Source: Rhipidocladum racemiflorum (taxonomy: Eukaryota; Streptophyta; Magnoliopsida; Poales; Poaceae). From it: DNA of 64,000 bases. The notes under the pieces are model-generated. The model saw only the letters and a program-made list of their open reading frames with translations, did no database searches and was not told the DNA's origin. The stretch spans positions 12,569,558-12,633,557 of the forward strand of contig CM070576.1 in assembly GCA_036346355.1 (NCBI GenBank). The letters run 5' to 3'. The position numbers and the translations under genes are program-made. Positions 34,168 to 45,176 of the stretch are shown piece after piece; the stretch's first letter is position 1; each line of letters begins with the position of its first letter.

Positions 34168-34797
34168 GTGTGCGCCACCGTGCCAACCCCCGGGGCGAGC
34201 AGGCCACTGAAATGGTCGGAGGTGCCGATCAATTTCAGTCGAGCCGACCACCCAGAGAGCACTTCCAGTTCAGGCCATCTTACGATCGTGGTTTCTCCCA
34301 CGGTCCGAAATGCGAGACTCGGGCGAGTGCTTGTTGATGGAGGAAGCTACATCAACCTCATGTCAGTTGGGGCATTCAGGGCACTCCAAATTCCTTATGA
34401 GGAGTTGCGCCCAGCCCCTCTCTTCTACGGAGTTTCCCCCGGGGTAGGTTTGATGCCCCTGGTTCAAGTCCGGCTGCCCGTCACGTTCGGAAGTATGGAG
34501 AACTTCCGGACAGAGAAAATTAATTTTGAGATCGCCGACTTCGACCTCCCCTACAACGCCTTGCTTGGCCGGCCAGCTCTGGTCAAGTTCATGGCGGCCA
34601 CACATTACGCCTACATGATGGTGAAGATCCCTGGGCCTGGAGGCCCAATAACTGTGAAGGTGGATCGGCCGAAGCCTGCGCCTCGCCAGCGGTGCGTAAC
34701 CTGGCCGGCGCCACCTGTTCGGCCCGAGGCGAGGACGACTGCCCAGAACTCCCCCCGATCAAGGCCCGCATTTCACCCGGTCCCTCGGGTGAGGTGA
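34168..34797 (+). pseudogene. Tat element aspartic protease
   Basis: Open over about 209 codons in a new frame. It holds GRVLVDGGSYINLMS, the D-G-G-S variant of the aspartic protease active site usual in Tat elements, and the second-lobe motif DLPYNALLGRPAL. A Pro/Arg-rich linker follows. It is separated from gag and from RT by frame changes (stop at 34795, then TAG at about 34868), so it is not part of a continuous polyprotein here. Confidence 0.85.
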
Positions 34798-34871
34798 AGG
34801 TAATCCCCGTGGGTGAGGACGGGTCTGGGAAGGTCATGAAGATCGGCGCCAACCTCAGCACCAAATAGGAA

Positions 34872-35790
34872 GGCGCGCTCGTCACCTTCCTCCGGTCTAA
34901 TTTAGATGTGTTTGCTTGGGAACCATCCGAAATGACCGGGGTCCCTAGGGAGGTGATTGAGCACCGATTGGCAACGCTCCCTAGAGTGCACCCAGTCCGG
35001 CAGAAAGTCCGGAGGCAGGCACCAGAGCGGCAAGATGCCATTCGGTATGAGGTGGAGAAGCTGCTGCATGCAAGGATCATACGGGAGGCCACCTGCCCTG
35101 AGTGGCTGGCCAACCCCGTGCTTGTCAAGAAGTCGAACGGGAAGTGGCGGATGTGCGTTGACTTCACCGACCTCAACAAAGCCTGCCCCAAGGACCCGTA
35201 CCCTCTACCGCGAAAAGACATCGTCGTCGACTCCACGGTAGGGTGCGAGGCCTTGTGCTTCCTGTACGCCTACTCCGGCTACTACCAGATCAGCATGGCG
35301 CGGGGAGATAAGGAGAAGACTGCTTTTGTGACCCCCTCGGTGTGTACTATTACGTCCAAATGCCCTTCGAGCTGAAGAACGCTGGCTCAACCTACCTGTG
35401 AGCTATGCATATTATATTTTGGTCGCAGATTGGAAGAAACCTTGAAGTGTATGTTGATGATTTGGTAGTGAAGACCAAAAAGGCTGCTGGGCTTGTTGAA
35501 GATCTACAGGAGACTTTCTCCCACCTCCGGCAGTTTTGTTTGAAGGTGAATCCCGAGAAATGCGTGTTCGGTGTGTCGTCCGGAAAGCTGCTCGGGTTCC
35601 TCATTTCCAGTCGTGGAATCGAGGTCAACCCGGACAAGATCGCGGCCATCGAGCGCATGCAGCCACCTACACGGCTTAAGCAAGTACAGTGCTTAGCTGG
35701 TCGCCTGGCCTCTCTCGACCGGTTTATAGCCCAGCTGGGAGATAGGAGCCTCCCCTTTTTCAAGCTGTTAAAGAAAACCAACTTCTTCGA
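34872..35790 (+). pseudogene. Tat element reverse transcriptase
   Basis: The first frame (to about 35375) shows FAWEPSEMTGVP, VKKSNGKWRMCVDFTDLNKA and YPLPRKDI. A frameshift at about 35337 and a stop in the 'LKNAGSTY' block (about 35399) interrupt it. From 35405 the second frame carries the catalytic EVYVDDLVVKTKKA (YVDD box), then GFLISSRGIEVNPDKI and LAGRLASLDRF. Both Asp residues of YVDD are kept. RT acts in cytoplasmic particles to copy the element RNA. Confidence 0.92.
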
Positions 35791-36250
35791 GTGGACTACA
35801 GAAGCACAACAAGCACTCGAAGATCAGAAGAAGTACCTCTCCACCCCGCCGGTGCTGGTTGCCCCCGAGCCAGGCATGCTACTACTGTTATATGTGGCAG
35901 CCAGTCCTGCGGTTGTGAGCGCAGCACTGGTGGCGAAGCAGGAGGGAGTCCAGCGGCCAGTTTACTACGTCAGCAAGGTGTTGCACGACGCGGAAACAAG
36001 GTACCCGCAAGCCCAGAAGATGGTATACGCCGTGCTGGTGGCGTCTAGGAAGTTGCGGTATTATTTCCAAGGAAGGGAGATCACGGTGGTTTCTGCCTAT
36101 CCCTTGCGTGAGATCCTTCACAATCATGAAGCGGAGGGCCGCATCGCCAAGTGGTCCGTGGAGCTGGGGGAGTTCGGCCTCAAATTCGCCCCCCGCACCG
36201 CAATCAAGAGTCAAAGGTTGGCAGAATTTGTTGTCGAATGGACTCCTACT
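35791..36250 (+). pseudogene. Tat element RNase H (first)
   Basis: It continues in the same frame as the RT end. It shows LLLLYVAASPAVVSAALV and YYVSKVLHDAETRYPQAQKM, the degenerate RNase H that follows RT in Tat elements, then LREILHNHEAEGRIAKW. The usual first catalytic Asp is replaced by Ala (YVAAS), as is typical of this vestigial domain in the lineage. It is open, without internal stops. Confidence 0.8.
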
Positions 36251-36831
36251 GAGCCTGATACTGAAGAAATCCCCGCACCCTCCCCCTGGACACTTTGCTT
36301 CGACGGCTCCTTCAGGCTCGATGGCGCGGGGGCTGGGGTCCTCCTGGTTTTCCCAACCGGGGACCTCCTCAAGTACATGGTCATCCTAGACTTCAAGGCC
36401 ACCAACAATGCTGCTGAGTATGAAGGCTTGCTGGCGGGGCTCCGCGCCGCCGCAGCCATCGGTGTTCGGCGTCTGCAAGTCAAGGGCAAATCCCTGCTGG
36501 TCGTCAACCAGGCGAGAAAGGAGTTCTCCTACTCTGATCCTGTCATGGCGGTATACCTGGTAGAGGTCAGAAAAATGGAGTGACACTTCGACGGGCTGGG
36601 GTACACTCATATTCCCCAGCGCGACAACTACTTGGCGAACGAGCTCGCACAACTCGCCTCGACAAGGTCCCCTGTTCCGGTCGGAGTCTTTGAAGAAAGG
36701 CTTCCACGACCGTCCGTCGCAGCTCCCGTTTCTGGTGGGGACGATGGTGACGCTACTCCATCCCTCATTCCGGAAGGGAGAGTAGTACCGGTGGAAACCG
36801 GGCGATCACCGAGTGATCGCCACACTTGACC
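36251..36831 (+). pseudogene. Tat element archaeal-type RNase H (aRNH)
   Basis: It starts WTLCFDGSFRLDGAGAGVLL with the first catalytic Asp. NNAAEYEGLLAGLRAAAAIG supplies the Glu. The third motif reads VKGKSLLVVNQ, where a G-D-S motif with catalytic Asp is expected; the AAA codon is at 36488-36490. An in-frame TGA at 36581-36583 follows MAVYLVEVRKME, after which HFDGLGYTHIPQRDNYLANE continues the domain to about 36660. The Lys substitution and stop suggest it is inactive. This second RNase H is diagnostic of Tat elements. Confidence 0.88.
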
Positions 36832-37842
36832 GGGAAGGCACATGGATGGATCCGATCCAGACCTACCTGCGGGATCAAGTGTGCCCCGACGATGATGCGA
36901 CAGCAGAGAAGATAGCATGAAAGGCCAAGTGCTATACCCTGGTGGGCGGGGACCTGTACCGCCAGGGTAGAAACAGAATTCTTCTGAAGTGCATCACTCG
37001 AGAAGAGGGGAGCATTCTGCTCTTTGATATCCATGGAGGCATGTGCGGGAGCCATTTGTCCAGTCGAACGATGGTTGGAAAAGCTTTCCGCCAAGTGTTC
37101 TATTGGCCAACCGCCCTCCAGGATGCTTGCGAGCTGGTGAGGAAGTGCGAAGCGTGCCAGTTCCACGCCAAGCAAATCCACCGACCGGTCCAGGCTCTGC
37201 AAAATATCCCGCTCTCGTGGCCCTTTGCGGTCTGGGGGCTGGATATCTTGGGCCCGTTCCCGCGGGCCACAGGGGGCTACACCCATCTGTTTGTCACCAT
37301 TGACAAGTTTACCAAATGGGTGGAAGCCGAAGCGGTGAGGGCCATTACCGCCGCCGCCGCAGTCAGGTTCATGCAAGGAATCTTCGTCCGCTTCGGGGTC
37401 GCGAACCGCATCATCACCGACAATGGCACTCAGTTCACCAGCGCTGCCTTCTTGGGTTTCTGTGAAGAAATGGGCACCAAGGTCTGTTTTGCCTTAGTGG
37501 CCCACCCAAGGAGTAATGGCCAAGTTGAGCGGGCCAATGCGCTAGTACTGAAAGGCCTCAAGACCAGGGCATTTGATCGACTCCATAAGCACGGAACCCG
37601 GTGGACCGAGGAGCTCCCGGCAGTGTTGTGGTCGCTTCATACCACCCCCAGCCGGGCCACCGTAGAAACTCCCTTCTTCCTGGTCCACGGCGCGGAAGCT
37701 GTCCTGCCTTCGGAGCTGGCCCTGGGGTCACCACGTGTCGCGGCGTTCATGGAGGAAGGCCAGGAAGACCTGCGACGAGAGGAAGCCAATCTCCTGGAAG
37801 AAATCCGAGACCGTGCAGCCTTGCGCGCTGCCCGGTACCAGT
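36832..37842 (+). pseudogene. Tat element integrase, catalytic core intact, C-terminus displaced
   Basis: Open from 36942 to 37842. The zinc finger reads HGGMCGSHLSSRT ... CEACQFH (HHCC). The catalytic triad is present: D in WGLDILGPFPRATGGYTHLF, D in ITDNGTQFTS and E in NGQVERANALVLKGLK. The lower conserved block WTEELPAVLWSLHTTPSR follows. A stop (TAG, about 36918) precedes the open part. The frame ends at an insertion right after AARYQ. The C-terminal strand (GDLVLRRIQ ... LRKFYP) reappears at 39153-39386. Integrase inserts the DNA copy in the nucleus. Confidence 0.92.
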
Positions 37843-39146
37843 AGGACCGAGTAGGCAACTAGAGGGGGGGGGTGAATAGATGCCGAATAAAATTCAACTA
37901 TTTCTTTCGGAAAATTAAAAACCCTTAAATAGCGGAAGAATATCTAATAAAGAAGAGATCAAAACCCTAGATTAATTAGCGAGACAAGTCGAACAAAAAT
38001 CAAATCTAGTTCTATCAAAAATCGAACAAACCTTCTAATCAAGAATCAAAGCAAAAATAAGAGAATATTGCATAAACTTATTTTTTTTATTCCAAAGCCA
38101 TCTTCAACAAGATGACACCAAAAAAAAATCTTCTAATCTTCAATGATTAGAAAACCCTAAACAAAATCTCTAATCTCACAAGATTAGAAAACCCTAAACA
38201 AACTAAAGAGAGCACAAAAGCTTTTCTTTGTTGTAGGCACCTTTTGCTTCTTGCCCTTTTTGTTGGATTGATTCTCTAAGCCCCTAGAACCCCCTATTTA
38301 AAGGACAAGAGTCACCCAAAAAATCTATCAAGAATCTGTTTAGACTTAGGAATCTTTTTCCTATTTTTTCCGCCGTCTCCACACAGACTCGGATTGCTGG
38401 CCTCTTCGGATAGCAACTCATGGCAGCTTGGTTGGCTCCACTGCGTCCTCTCAGACATGGACACGGAAACAAAAAAGAAAAACACTCGGACTCCTCCTCT
38501 CAGGAACTCACGCACCCATGCAATGCACGCACCCACTGTGTCCTAACTCTACTCGGACACCCACACACACATGCATGTGCATGCAAACACACACATGCAC
38601 GTGCACTACTCACACACGCCAATGCACTCACGCACACTAGCATGCACACACACACATGCATGCCATGCACACACTCATGCATTTGCATACACACACACAA
38701 CATGCACTCACGTCACATGCACCCATATGCATGCACACACACATATACCACTCTCTCTCACATGCATGCAACAAATACACATGTATTTGTATGCATGTGT
38801 GAAAAATTCGTATACACGCATACGACCTGCATACGCTGCAACGATCTCGACTCACGTGCCTGTCCTCTAGTCCAAACATCTCGCATGACATCCTCGACCC
38901 TCACGACCTCGGTTCCTCCCCGAACCTAGTCTCGGCCTGTCACCGACCACGTTAGACCTCAAGCAACACCACGTGAACAAAAAACACAAAAACAATTTCC
39001 GAGCCCAAGTCCGCGCCTTGACTCAAGTTAATCCATACAACCACTAAATAATCAAACCTCTTTCAAATCTTATCAAATAATCAAATCAATTTCAACTCTT
39101 TTCAAATTCTCATCATCAAAAACAATTGGATCAAAAACAATGATCC
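37843..39146. mobile_element. Unclassified 1.3-kb insertion in the integrase gene
   Basis: The integrase reading stops after GGTACCAG and resumes after AGTATCAG, giving a probable 7-bp target duplication with one mismatch (GTACCAG/GTATCAG). The insert begins near TAGGACCGAGTAGGC with a G9 run at about 37864 and ends TCCTTCAAAA. It is A-rich at both ends, has a TATA-like tatttaaagg at about 38295, and has a CACACATGCATG-rich centre. No terminal inverted repeats, LTRs or transposase were seen. It may be a short retroposon or a non-autonomous DNA element. Confidence 0.6.
38560..38775. repeat. CA/TGCATG-rich simple sequence
   Basis: An irregular run of CACACA and ATGCATG words with alternating purine-pyrimidine character. 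Long frames across it on both strands are products of the simple repeat and not genes. Confidence 0.8.
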
Positions 39147-39386
39147 TTCAAAAGTATCAGGCGGTACCACGCCTCCCGAGTCAGCGAGAGAACACTGGCA
39201 GTGGGCGACCTGGTCTTGCGCAGAATTCAAACGTATGCCTGGTTGCACAAACTGTCTCCCCAGTGGGAGGACCCCTTTAAGGTGGTCTCTGTCTCTCGCC
39301 CCAGGGCGGTCAGGTTGGCCACTAAGGACGGGGAGGAGTTGGCGAACTCCCAAAACATAGAGCTTCTGCGCAAGTTCTACCCCTAA
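39147..39386 (+). pseudogene. Tat integrase C-terminal fragment
   Basis: It resumes at the integrase tail after the insertion. From 39201 it reads GDLVLRRIQTYAWLHKLSPQ, then WEDPFKVVSVSR and ends LLRKFYP followed by a stop. This GDLV-to-W-P block is the usual C-terminal DNA-binding region of Gypsy integrases and closes the polyprotein. Confidence 0.85.
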
Positions 39387-40091
39387 AAATGGCTGTAAGT
39401 ACGGAGTTGTGTGCCCCGACCAGCCGGACTGAGTTTTCCTCTTATTGGCCGGTCGGGGGAAGCCTTTGTTAAATCAAGTGTTCAGTTTTTTATTCAAAGC
39501 GGTTGTTGTCTCTGTTCTCTCTTTTTTGTTTTCTTCTGGTTTGTGCCCTGGTGGGCCGCGTCCACGTGATCGCCCTCAATACCTTGTGACTATCTGAAAC
39601 CTCAACGATAAAAGTGGAACCACTGGGTGAGCGCGGCGTGGAGGGATGGGCGATTGGGAGGTTGGTTTGGCATGGTTCTCAACACGGTCATGACGCTCTG
39701 GGTGTCCCCGTGAGAACCGTCGGCTTAAACACCGCAACCGAGAGCCTACTACCCTGCCACGCCTCACCAAGTGTTCGGTCCCCAGAGACCACGAGGGTAG
39801 TTAATTTCGCAAGGTCCTAAGGTCCTGAGATGGCGGTGTTCCGGCACGAGGGTCTTGAACCCTGCATCCCGGCTAACCGTTAAGGCATACGGCTGCTTGT
39901 TCGCCCGTGCAGAACCAGCAAAGTGGGGCGCGCGGATAAACATTCGAATATAAGGCATATGCAGGAAAGCACGTACATTCATGAGTGAAAACTAATTTAC
40001 AGAAGTTTTTTACAGACGAAGACAAAGCAAAAAGCAAGAAAAGCTAAGCCGTGGGTCTTCACTCCTCGCCCGTCGCGGCTTCCGCAGCCCC
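39387..40091. other. Non-coding spacer between pol and the antisense gene
   Basis: About 700 bp without a recognised domain on either strand. It would hold the 3' ends of both convergent transcription units. A CT/T-rich stretch lies at 39483-39540. Confidence 0.5.
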
Positions 40092-42522
40092 CTAGTCCTC
40101 TGCCGGACCACCGTCCAGCCCAAGAGCCATGTCCTCGGCCACCTCTTCCAGCACTGGGTTGACCATCTCGAGCTGCCCGGCGATCTGTTCAGTGGCGTCG
40201 TGGACTTGCGCCTCTGCGCGGGCCCAGTCTCCTTCAACCCCTTGGATGGTGGCCAGGGGGTCAAAGTTGGCGTCCCGACTGGCACAATTCGCCAGCACGT
40301 ACTTCGCCGTAGCTGCCGCAACTGCGCGCCCTTCCTCGTTGGGCCGGGTTGCTAAGGCGGCGGGCATGAGAGTGAGGAAGTCAGCGACATGGCTCATGCA
40401 GAAAGCATATTGCTGTGCCCTCTGCTCAAGGGGGGGCGGCTGCTCCAGCCCCAGTGGTGCCAAGCTGGCCACCATCTGGTCGAAGACGGGGCGTAGCATG
40501 GAGGTGGTCTCGGCCTCTGTGCGGAGCCGATCACTCCTCTCCGCGTCGCGCTCCCTGGTGAGCGCCTCGACACGGAGTGCTCCTTGTGCCCTCTCTTGCT
40601 GCAGCTCCTGCTCCTGCCGCGCCGCCTGGCTGCGCCAGTCCTGCACCTCCTTGTGGAGGCGGTTGTCTCCACAGCGGCCTCCCTCAGCCTCTCCTTGCTT
40701 GTTGTGAGGCGGCTGCTCACGCTGGACTGAAGATCGCTTAGGGCGACCAGCAGAGCGTCCACGTCCGCCGAGGGAACCGAAGCGGTAGGGGCCTCCGGAG
40801 TGGGCTGCACGCCCAGCTCGCCTTCGGTCGGCGCGGTGGTCGCCCCTGGGGCGGCCAGTTGGCGGTCGCCCGCGTCGTCCCTGGGCTCGCCCACCGCAAT
40901 CGGCGCTATCACGACGTCTGCGGCTCCCCGGTCGCCTTCGGTTGGGGCACTTGAGGTGGTCACCCTGAAGAAGATAAAAAGAGGTAAGCCTTCAGATTAA
41001 GAGATCTTAACAGCTTCTGTGCTTTGGTTTAAGTACCCGGCAGGAAGTCCCCTGAAACGCGGCGCGGCAGGAGGGAGATTCAGCACCCCTCGTGGCGCCG
41101 GAGGCGGCGGCAGTAGGACCTGCGCAGCCGGCGCAGGCGGAAGAACCGGGGCTGGCGCGTCAACCTGCGCTGGCGGCGGCGGAGGAAGGATCGGTGCCGG
41201 CGGCGGCGGCGGATCGACCTGCGCCGGCGGCGATGGAGGAAGGATCGGTACCGGTGGAGCTATGGTCGGAGTAGCGTCGACTTCAACCACCTCGACGGGA
41301 GCAGTTGAAGTTGCAGCTACAGCCGCCGTAGAGCTCCTCGCCCCGGTCGAGCCCTGTGGGGCGGTCGAGGTCGCCGCGCCCCCTGTCGGGGCACAAACCC
41401 TCTTAGGGCTGGCGCCAGGGGCGTCGTTGTCAGCATGGCATTTGCCCCTTCCCTGGTCACCGGCTGGAGGGGGATCCCGGATCGTCAGGGCCCTTGGGTG
41501 TGGCGTGTTCACCAGTCTCGTAGCATCCATAACGGGCATGGCCCGGGCGATCGCCACCCTCTCCCGGGGCTCCACGAGGCAAAGCGGGCGCGCGCCTGCC
41601 GGAAAAGGCGGGACGACGCCGGGGGCGCCCAATAGCCCCATCCATGCGTCGACTTTCGAAGGGGATAAGTCCCCTGCAGCTGTTGGAAAATAGAAAGAGA
41701 AGGAAAACATCGTTAGCTCGGCAGCAGTCGCCAAAAGCACCAAGAAGAAGGGAAAACAAGAAGCCTACCTCCGAACACCGTCCTGGTCACGTCGTCGAGG
41801 CCCGTGTATTGCCAGGCTGGGCCGGCACGGCAGCGCAAGGGGCTGATTCTCCAAGATATGAAGTCTCGGAGAACAATGCTTCCCGTTAGGCCTACTGTCC
41901 GCAGCTGGTCCACCCGGGCTAGCATTGTCCGGAGCTCAGGCGTCTCGTCGACGTGTGCTCCCCAGTTGGGGTTGCTGACCGCCGGCCCGGCTGGCAACTC
42001 CAGGGCTTCAATGCCGCTGTCGTCCGCGACGTAGAGCCACTCGTTGCGCCAGGTTTTCTAGTTGGACCTGGAGTCCAGCGGGATGTAGCGCGAAGCCACG
42101 CCATCTCGGAGGCGAAGGTGGCAGCACCCCGATGGGGTGGAAGAATCCCTGGCCACACGCATGGCGTAGAAAAAGCGAAAAAGAGGAAGGTTGGGAGCCA
42201 CTCCCACGAACATTTCGCAGAAGTGAGCAAAGACAGCAAGGAGGACGATGGAGTTGGGAGGAAGATGAATGTTGTGGATGGAATAGAAGTTGAGGACGGA
42301 GATGTAGAAAACAGAAACCGGCGGGAGTAGGCCCGCCAGCATCGCCCAGCTGAAGAAGATCACTTCTCCGGGGCGGCAGCCGGGCGCGGTAGTCCCGGCG
42401 TGGGCACGGAGGGTGCCGCCGGTAACGTGCCGGGAAAGCCTTTTGGCGTCTTGTTCCTCGATGGTCGACGGCGAGAGCAAGGGTGCTGGAGGAGCCATCT
42501 GGGCAAAGGAAGCGAGGTGCAA
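40092..42522 (-). CDS. Antisense gene of the Tat element (PF04195-like), spliced
   Basis: A minus-strand gene of unknown function. Exon 1 runs from ATG 42522 to 41769 and includes PGEVIFFSWAMLAGLLPP, LPPNSIVLLAVFAHFCEMF and KTWRNEWLYV, resembling the 'putative gypsy type transposon' domain (PF04195). Exon 2 is 41679-41037, Pro-rich. Exon 3 is 40964-40092, Gln/Glu/Arg-rich and coiled-coil-like (RQEQELQQERAQ), ending AED-stop. Both introns (41680-41768, 89 bp; 40965-41036, 72 bp) have GT-AG ends and keep the frame. Defects are a TAG at 42058-42060 in exon 1 and a small frameshift in exon 3 near 40680. Antisense ORFs downstream of pol are known in Tat elements. Confidence 0.72.
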
Positions 42523-42606
42523 GAAGGAGGCAATTCACAAGAAGAGCGGTTGAGGATGCAGCGGATGAATGAGACTGAAAGGAGGAATCGCTCCCCCTGT
42601 GGCAAC

Positions 42607-42616
42607 TTATATATAG
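42607..42616 (-). promoter_or_regulatory. TATA box for the antisense gene
   Basis: On the minus strand the sequence reads CTATATATAAGT, 85-95 bp upstream of the first ATG at 42522. It is a good plant TATA box in the right place and orientation for transcription opposite to the retroelement. Confidence 0.6.
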
Positions 42617-42873
42617 GCGCACGGAGATATGATCTGGCGGGAAACCCGAAACGTCGCGGCGGCTCGAAGGCAGGAAGCCCGAAAGGCTGTCAAAGTATGG
42701 GCATGTTCCCAAAAGGTCCGGCATCGGTTACGAGGCAAGGGCGGTTGCATGTTCTGCCTTAATGCCCAGAAACGGTGGCGGACATTTAAAGCTGCGGCGT
42801 TACGTGGGCATTCATGATGGACCCACCCGGGAGATTGAGCCGTTTCCTAAAAGGGGACAAAAGCGCTCCATGG
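42617..42873. other. Upstream region of the antisense gene, up to the polypurine tract
   Basis: About 260 bp of GC-rich sequence without a credible gene. It should hold upstream promoter elements of the antisense unit. Confidence 0.45.
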
Positions 42874-42889
42874 TGGGCCCGGGGGCTAC
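42874..42889 (+). other. Polypurine tract of the Tat element
   Basis: TGGGCCCGGGGGCTAC precedes the 3' LTR start, TGTCGG, at 42890. The G-rich core is in the standard primer position. Confidence 0.65.
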
Positions 42890-43014
42890 TGTCGGTGTAT
42901 TTTACACCAGGGTGCCCACTTCACCGCAGTAATGATGTGAGGTGACCGCCAATGGACAGTGGCGTCTGAGCCACGCCACCGGGCAACAAGATAAGGACCG
43001 CCCAATGACGAGGT
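42890..43014 (+). repeat. 3' LTR of the Tat element, first part
   Basis: It starts TGTCGGTGTATTTTACACC and follows the 5' LTR through a degraded first 56-bp unit. It is cut at 43014 by a solo LTR and resumes at 45177. Confidence 0.92.
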
Positions 43015-45176
43015 TGTGACACTACAGGATGTTGAGACACCGTAAAAGGTGAAATTAGAGAATGTGACTTTATAAAATATGAAATTAGAGGATAAAGCTA
43101 TACGTTATGAAGGTTAATCGTGTTTTCGGGGAAAATTGGCCTTTCGGGGGAATTGTGGGCTTGGGGGAACTTCTTGGGCCAGAGGTGGGAAGCCCTTGGC
43201 CCAAGTGGGAGAGGGTTTAGGGCAGCATGGGGGCTGCCCATGCGCCACCCATCCCCCTTGCGCCTCCCTCCCCCTCTTCCCCCACCTAGCTGCCGCCCCC
43301 TTGCTCCCCCATTGCCGTGCGCCCCTCCACCTCCTTCCCCCTTGCACCACCACCCCTCCCCTCCCCTCTCCACCACCCTTGCTGCCCTAGGGAAGCCTCT
43401 CCACCTCACCACCCCGCAGATCCGTCCATTGGAGCGCTCTGCGAGGAGGAGATCCGGTGGATTTGGAGCGAGGAAGGAGATCGCGCTAACCGGGAGGAGA
43501 TCCGTTGGTTCTTCGTTCGTCGGGCGAAGGTATGGCCACGGGAATCCTTGGGGTTGGTCTAGGTAATGTTTTAGGGCTGATATCATGTTTTTAGATCAAT
43601 TGGCGGTGCTGTAATTGGGTAGATTAGAGGAAATCTAGAGTTTGCCACGTTCTCTATTTCGGGCAGTTTGTGCAGTCGACCTAGGGTTTGAGATTTCGCC
43701 AATTTAGAATCGGAATTTGGTCGTCCGCCTGTTGAGAAAGTTGTAGGTAACTTCAATACCTTTATAGTGGTCATAAAGAACGTCTAATTTCGCCCAGCCG
43801 TTTGAAAGTTATGCTCGATTTACCGAGCGTGTTCAAATCTGTGACGTAGCTGGGAGAAAACGTAGAGTTCTGTAGATTAAACCACTTTAGAGTCCGAATC
43901 AGATTTTCCATATACTTAGAAAAAGTTAGGAAATTTCCTAAGCTACGCGAGGGTGTACTCGTTTAATCGATTCGGAGTCTTAGAACTAAAGTTATGATAG
44001 TTTTAAGTATGCTGTCCGGGCAGGACAGATTCTCTGTTTTTCGATGTTGGGGATAGTTCGTGAAGTCGGGGTAGACGAGCTATTGCGTACTGTTTTGGGG
44101 GAACGTTTTGAGTGTATGGTATGTATGTGCAGGTGGTGTGACCCCGGGAGTGCCCTCATCCTCTCACCAATCCGTCGCCCGAGGTTAAAGCAAGTGTATT
44201 GGAATGGGTATCGTTTAGATTGTTGCTAGACTTGATTAGATACAACTTGCTTTATGATATGATGCAAAGATTGATGTTTGCCTATGACATGATGAACATG
44301 ATTTCATATTGATTATGATTGTGTGGTATTTAATGTTTATGCCAATATTTACATGCTTATGTCATATGTGCATTCATAATGGAAGAGGCGTCCCATGCCG
44401 ATGCGGGCCTCTGTGTTCACACGTAGTGAACACGAAAGACCTACCTCGTAGTCCCATCCACGGGTGTGCATGGGAGCGAGACAGTAAGAGTAGGCACCCT
44501 CCATCTACGGGATGGAAGGGGAAGGGGGTGCACGCCGACGGGTGTGCACTCGGCAATACCGGTATGTGCTTCGTGGAGATATGAGCATTTGCATTGCATA
44601 CATGATGATGATGAAATGAGCACAATGATGATGATACATGAGAATGATGTGGTATTCATGGTGTTGATCATGGTATTTAGTGATGATAACATTAAACTGT
44701 TTTTATGGTCCATTGCAATATACTTGCTGAGTGATGAACTCACGCTTGTGTTTTATGTTGTTTTTAGGTACCATGACACCGGCATGTGGGAAGGGGCAAT
44801 AGTTACACATCTTCACGTAGTTCCAGCCACAATTACCATTTTTAGTCACGATCATAGAACTTGTTGTATGAAATAATTTAGTGTGCTTGTGATCCTTATT
44901 TGCTTAGCTATAGATTATGGAGTGGTTGGATTTGGTTTTATTGGTTTATGTTGATGCTTTATCCATGGATATTGATGTTTTAGATGTCTTATGCTATGAT
45001 ATAACTTGCTATGTGATTGCTATTGCTCCAATTCATGATAAAACAAAGGAGATGCTGCCGAAATTTCGGTTTTAGCATTTGCGCCTTTGCTGTAATTTAT
45101 TTTAATTTGTGGTATTTAGGTGATGTTTAGTCTATGTTTGGTAGCATTCGGGCATACTAGATGCCGGGGTGTTACA
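43015..45176 (+). mobile_element. Family A solo LTR nested in the Tat 3' LTR
   Basis: 2162 bp from TGTGACACTACAGG to GGGGTGTTACA. The flanks are GAGGT (43010-43014) and CAGGT (45177-45181), a 5-bp target duplication with one substitution; the intact 5' LTR reads GACAGGTGG at this place. No primer-binding site or internal region follows, so it is a solo LTR formed by recombination. It keeps the TGCTGAGT...ACTCACGCTTG block (44725-44747) and acceptor-like TTTTTAG (44768). Confidence 0.93.

Noticed and set aside
38420..38929. His/Thr/Cys-rich open frames
   Set aside because: They are translations of the CACACATGCATG simple repeat and appear on both strands.
42058..42724. Alternative overlapping minus-strand frame at 42008-42724
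   Set aside because: It overlaps the antisense exon in another frame and lacks the PF04195-like motifs, so it is treated as a shadow.
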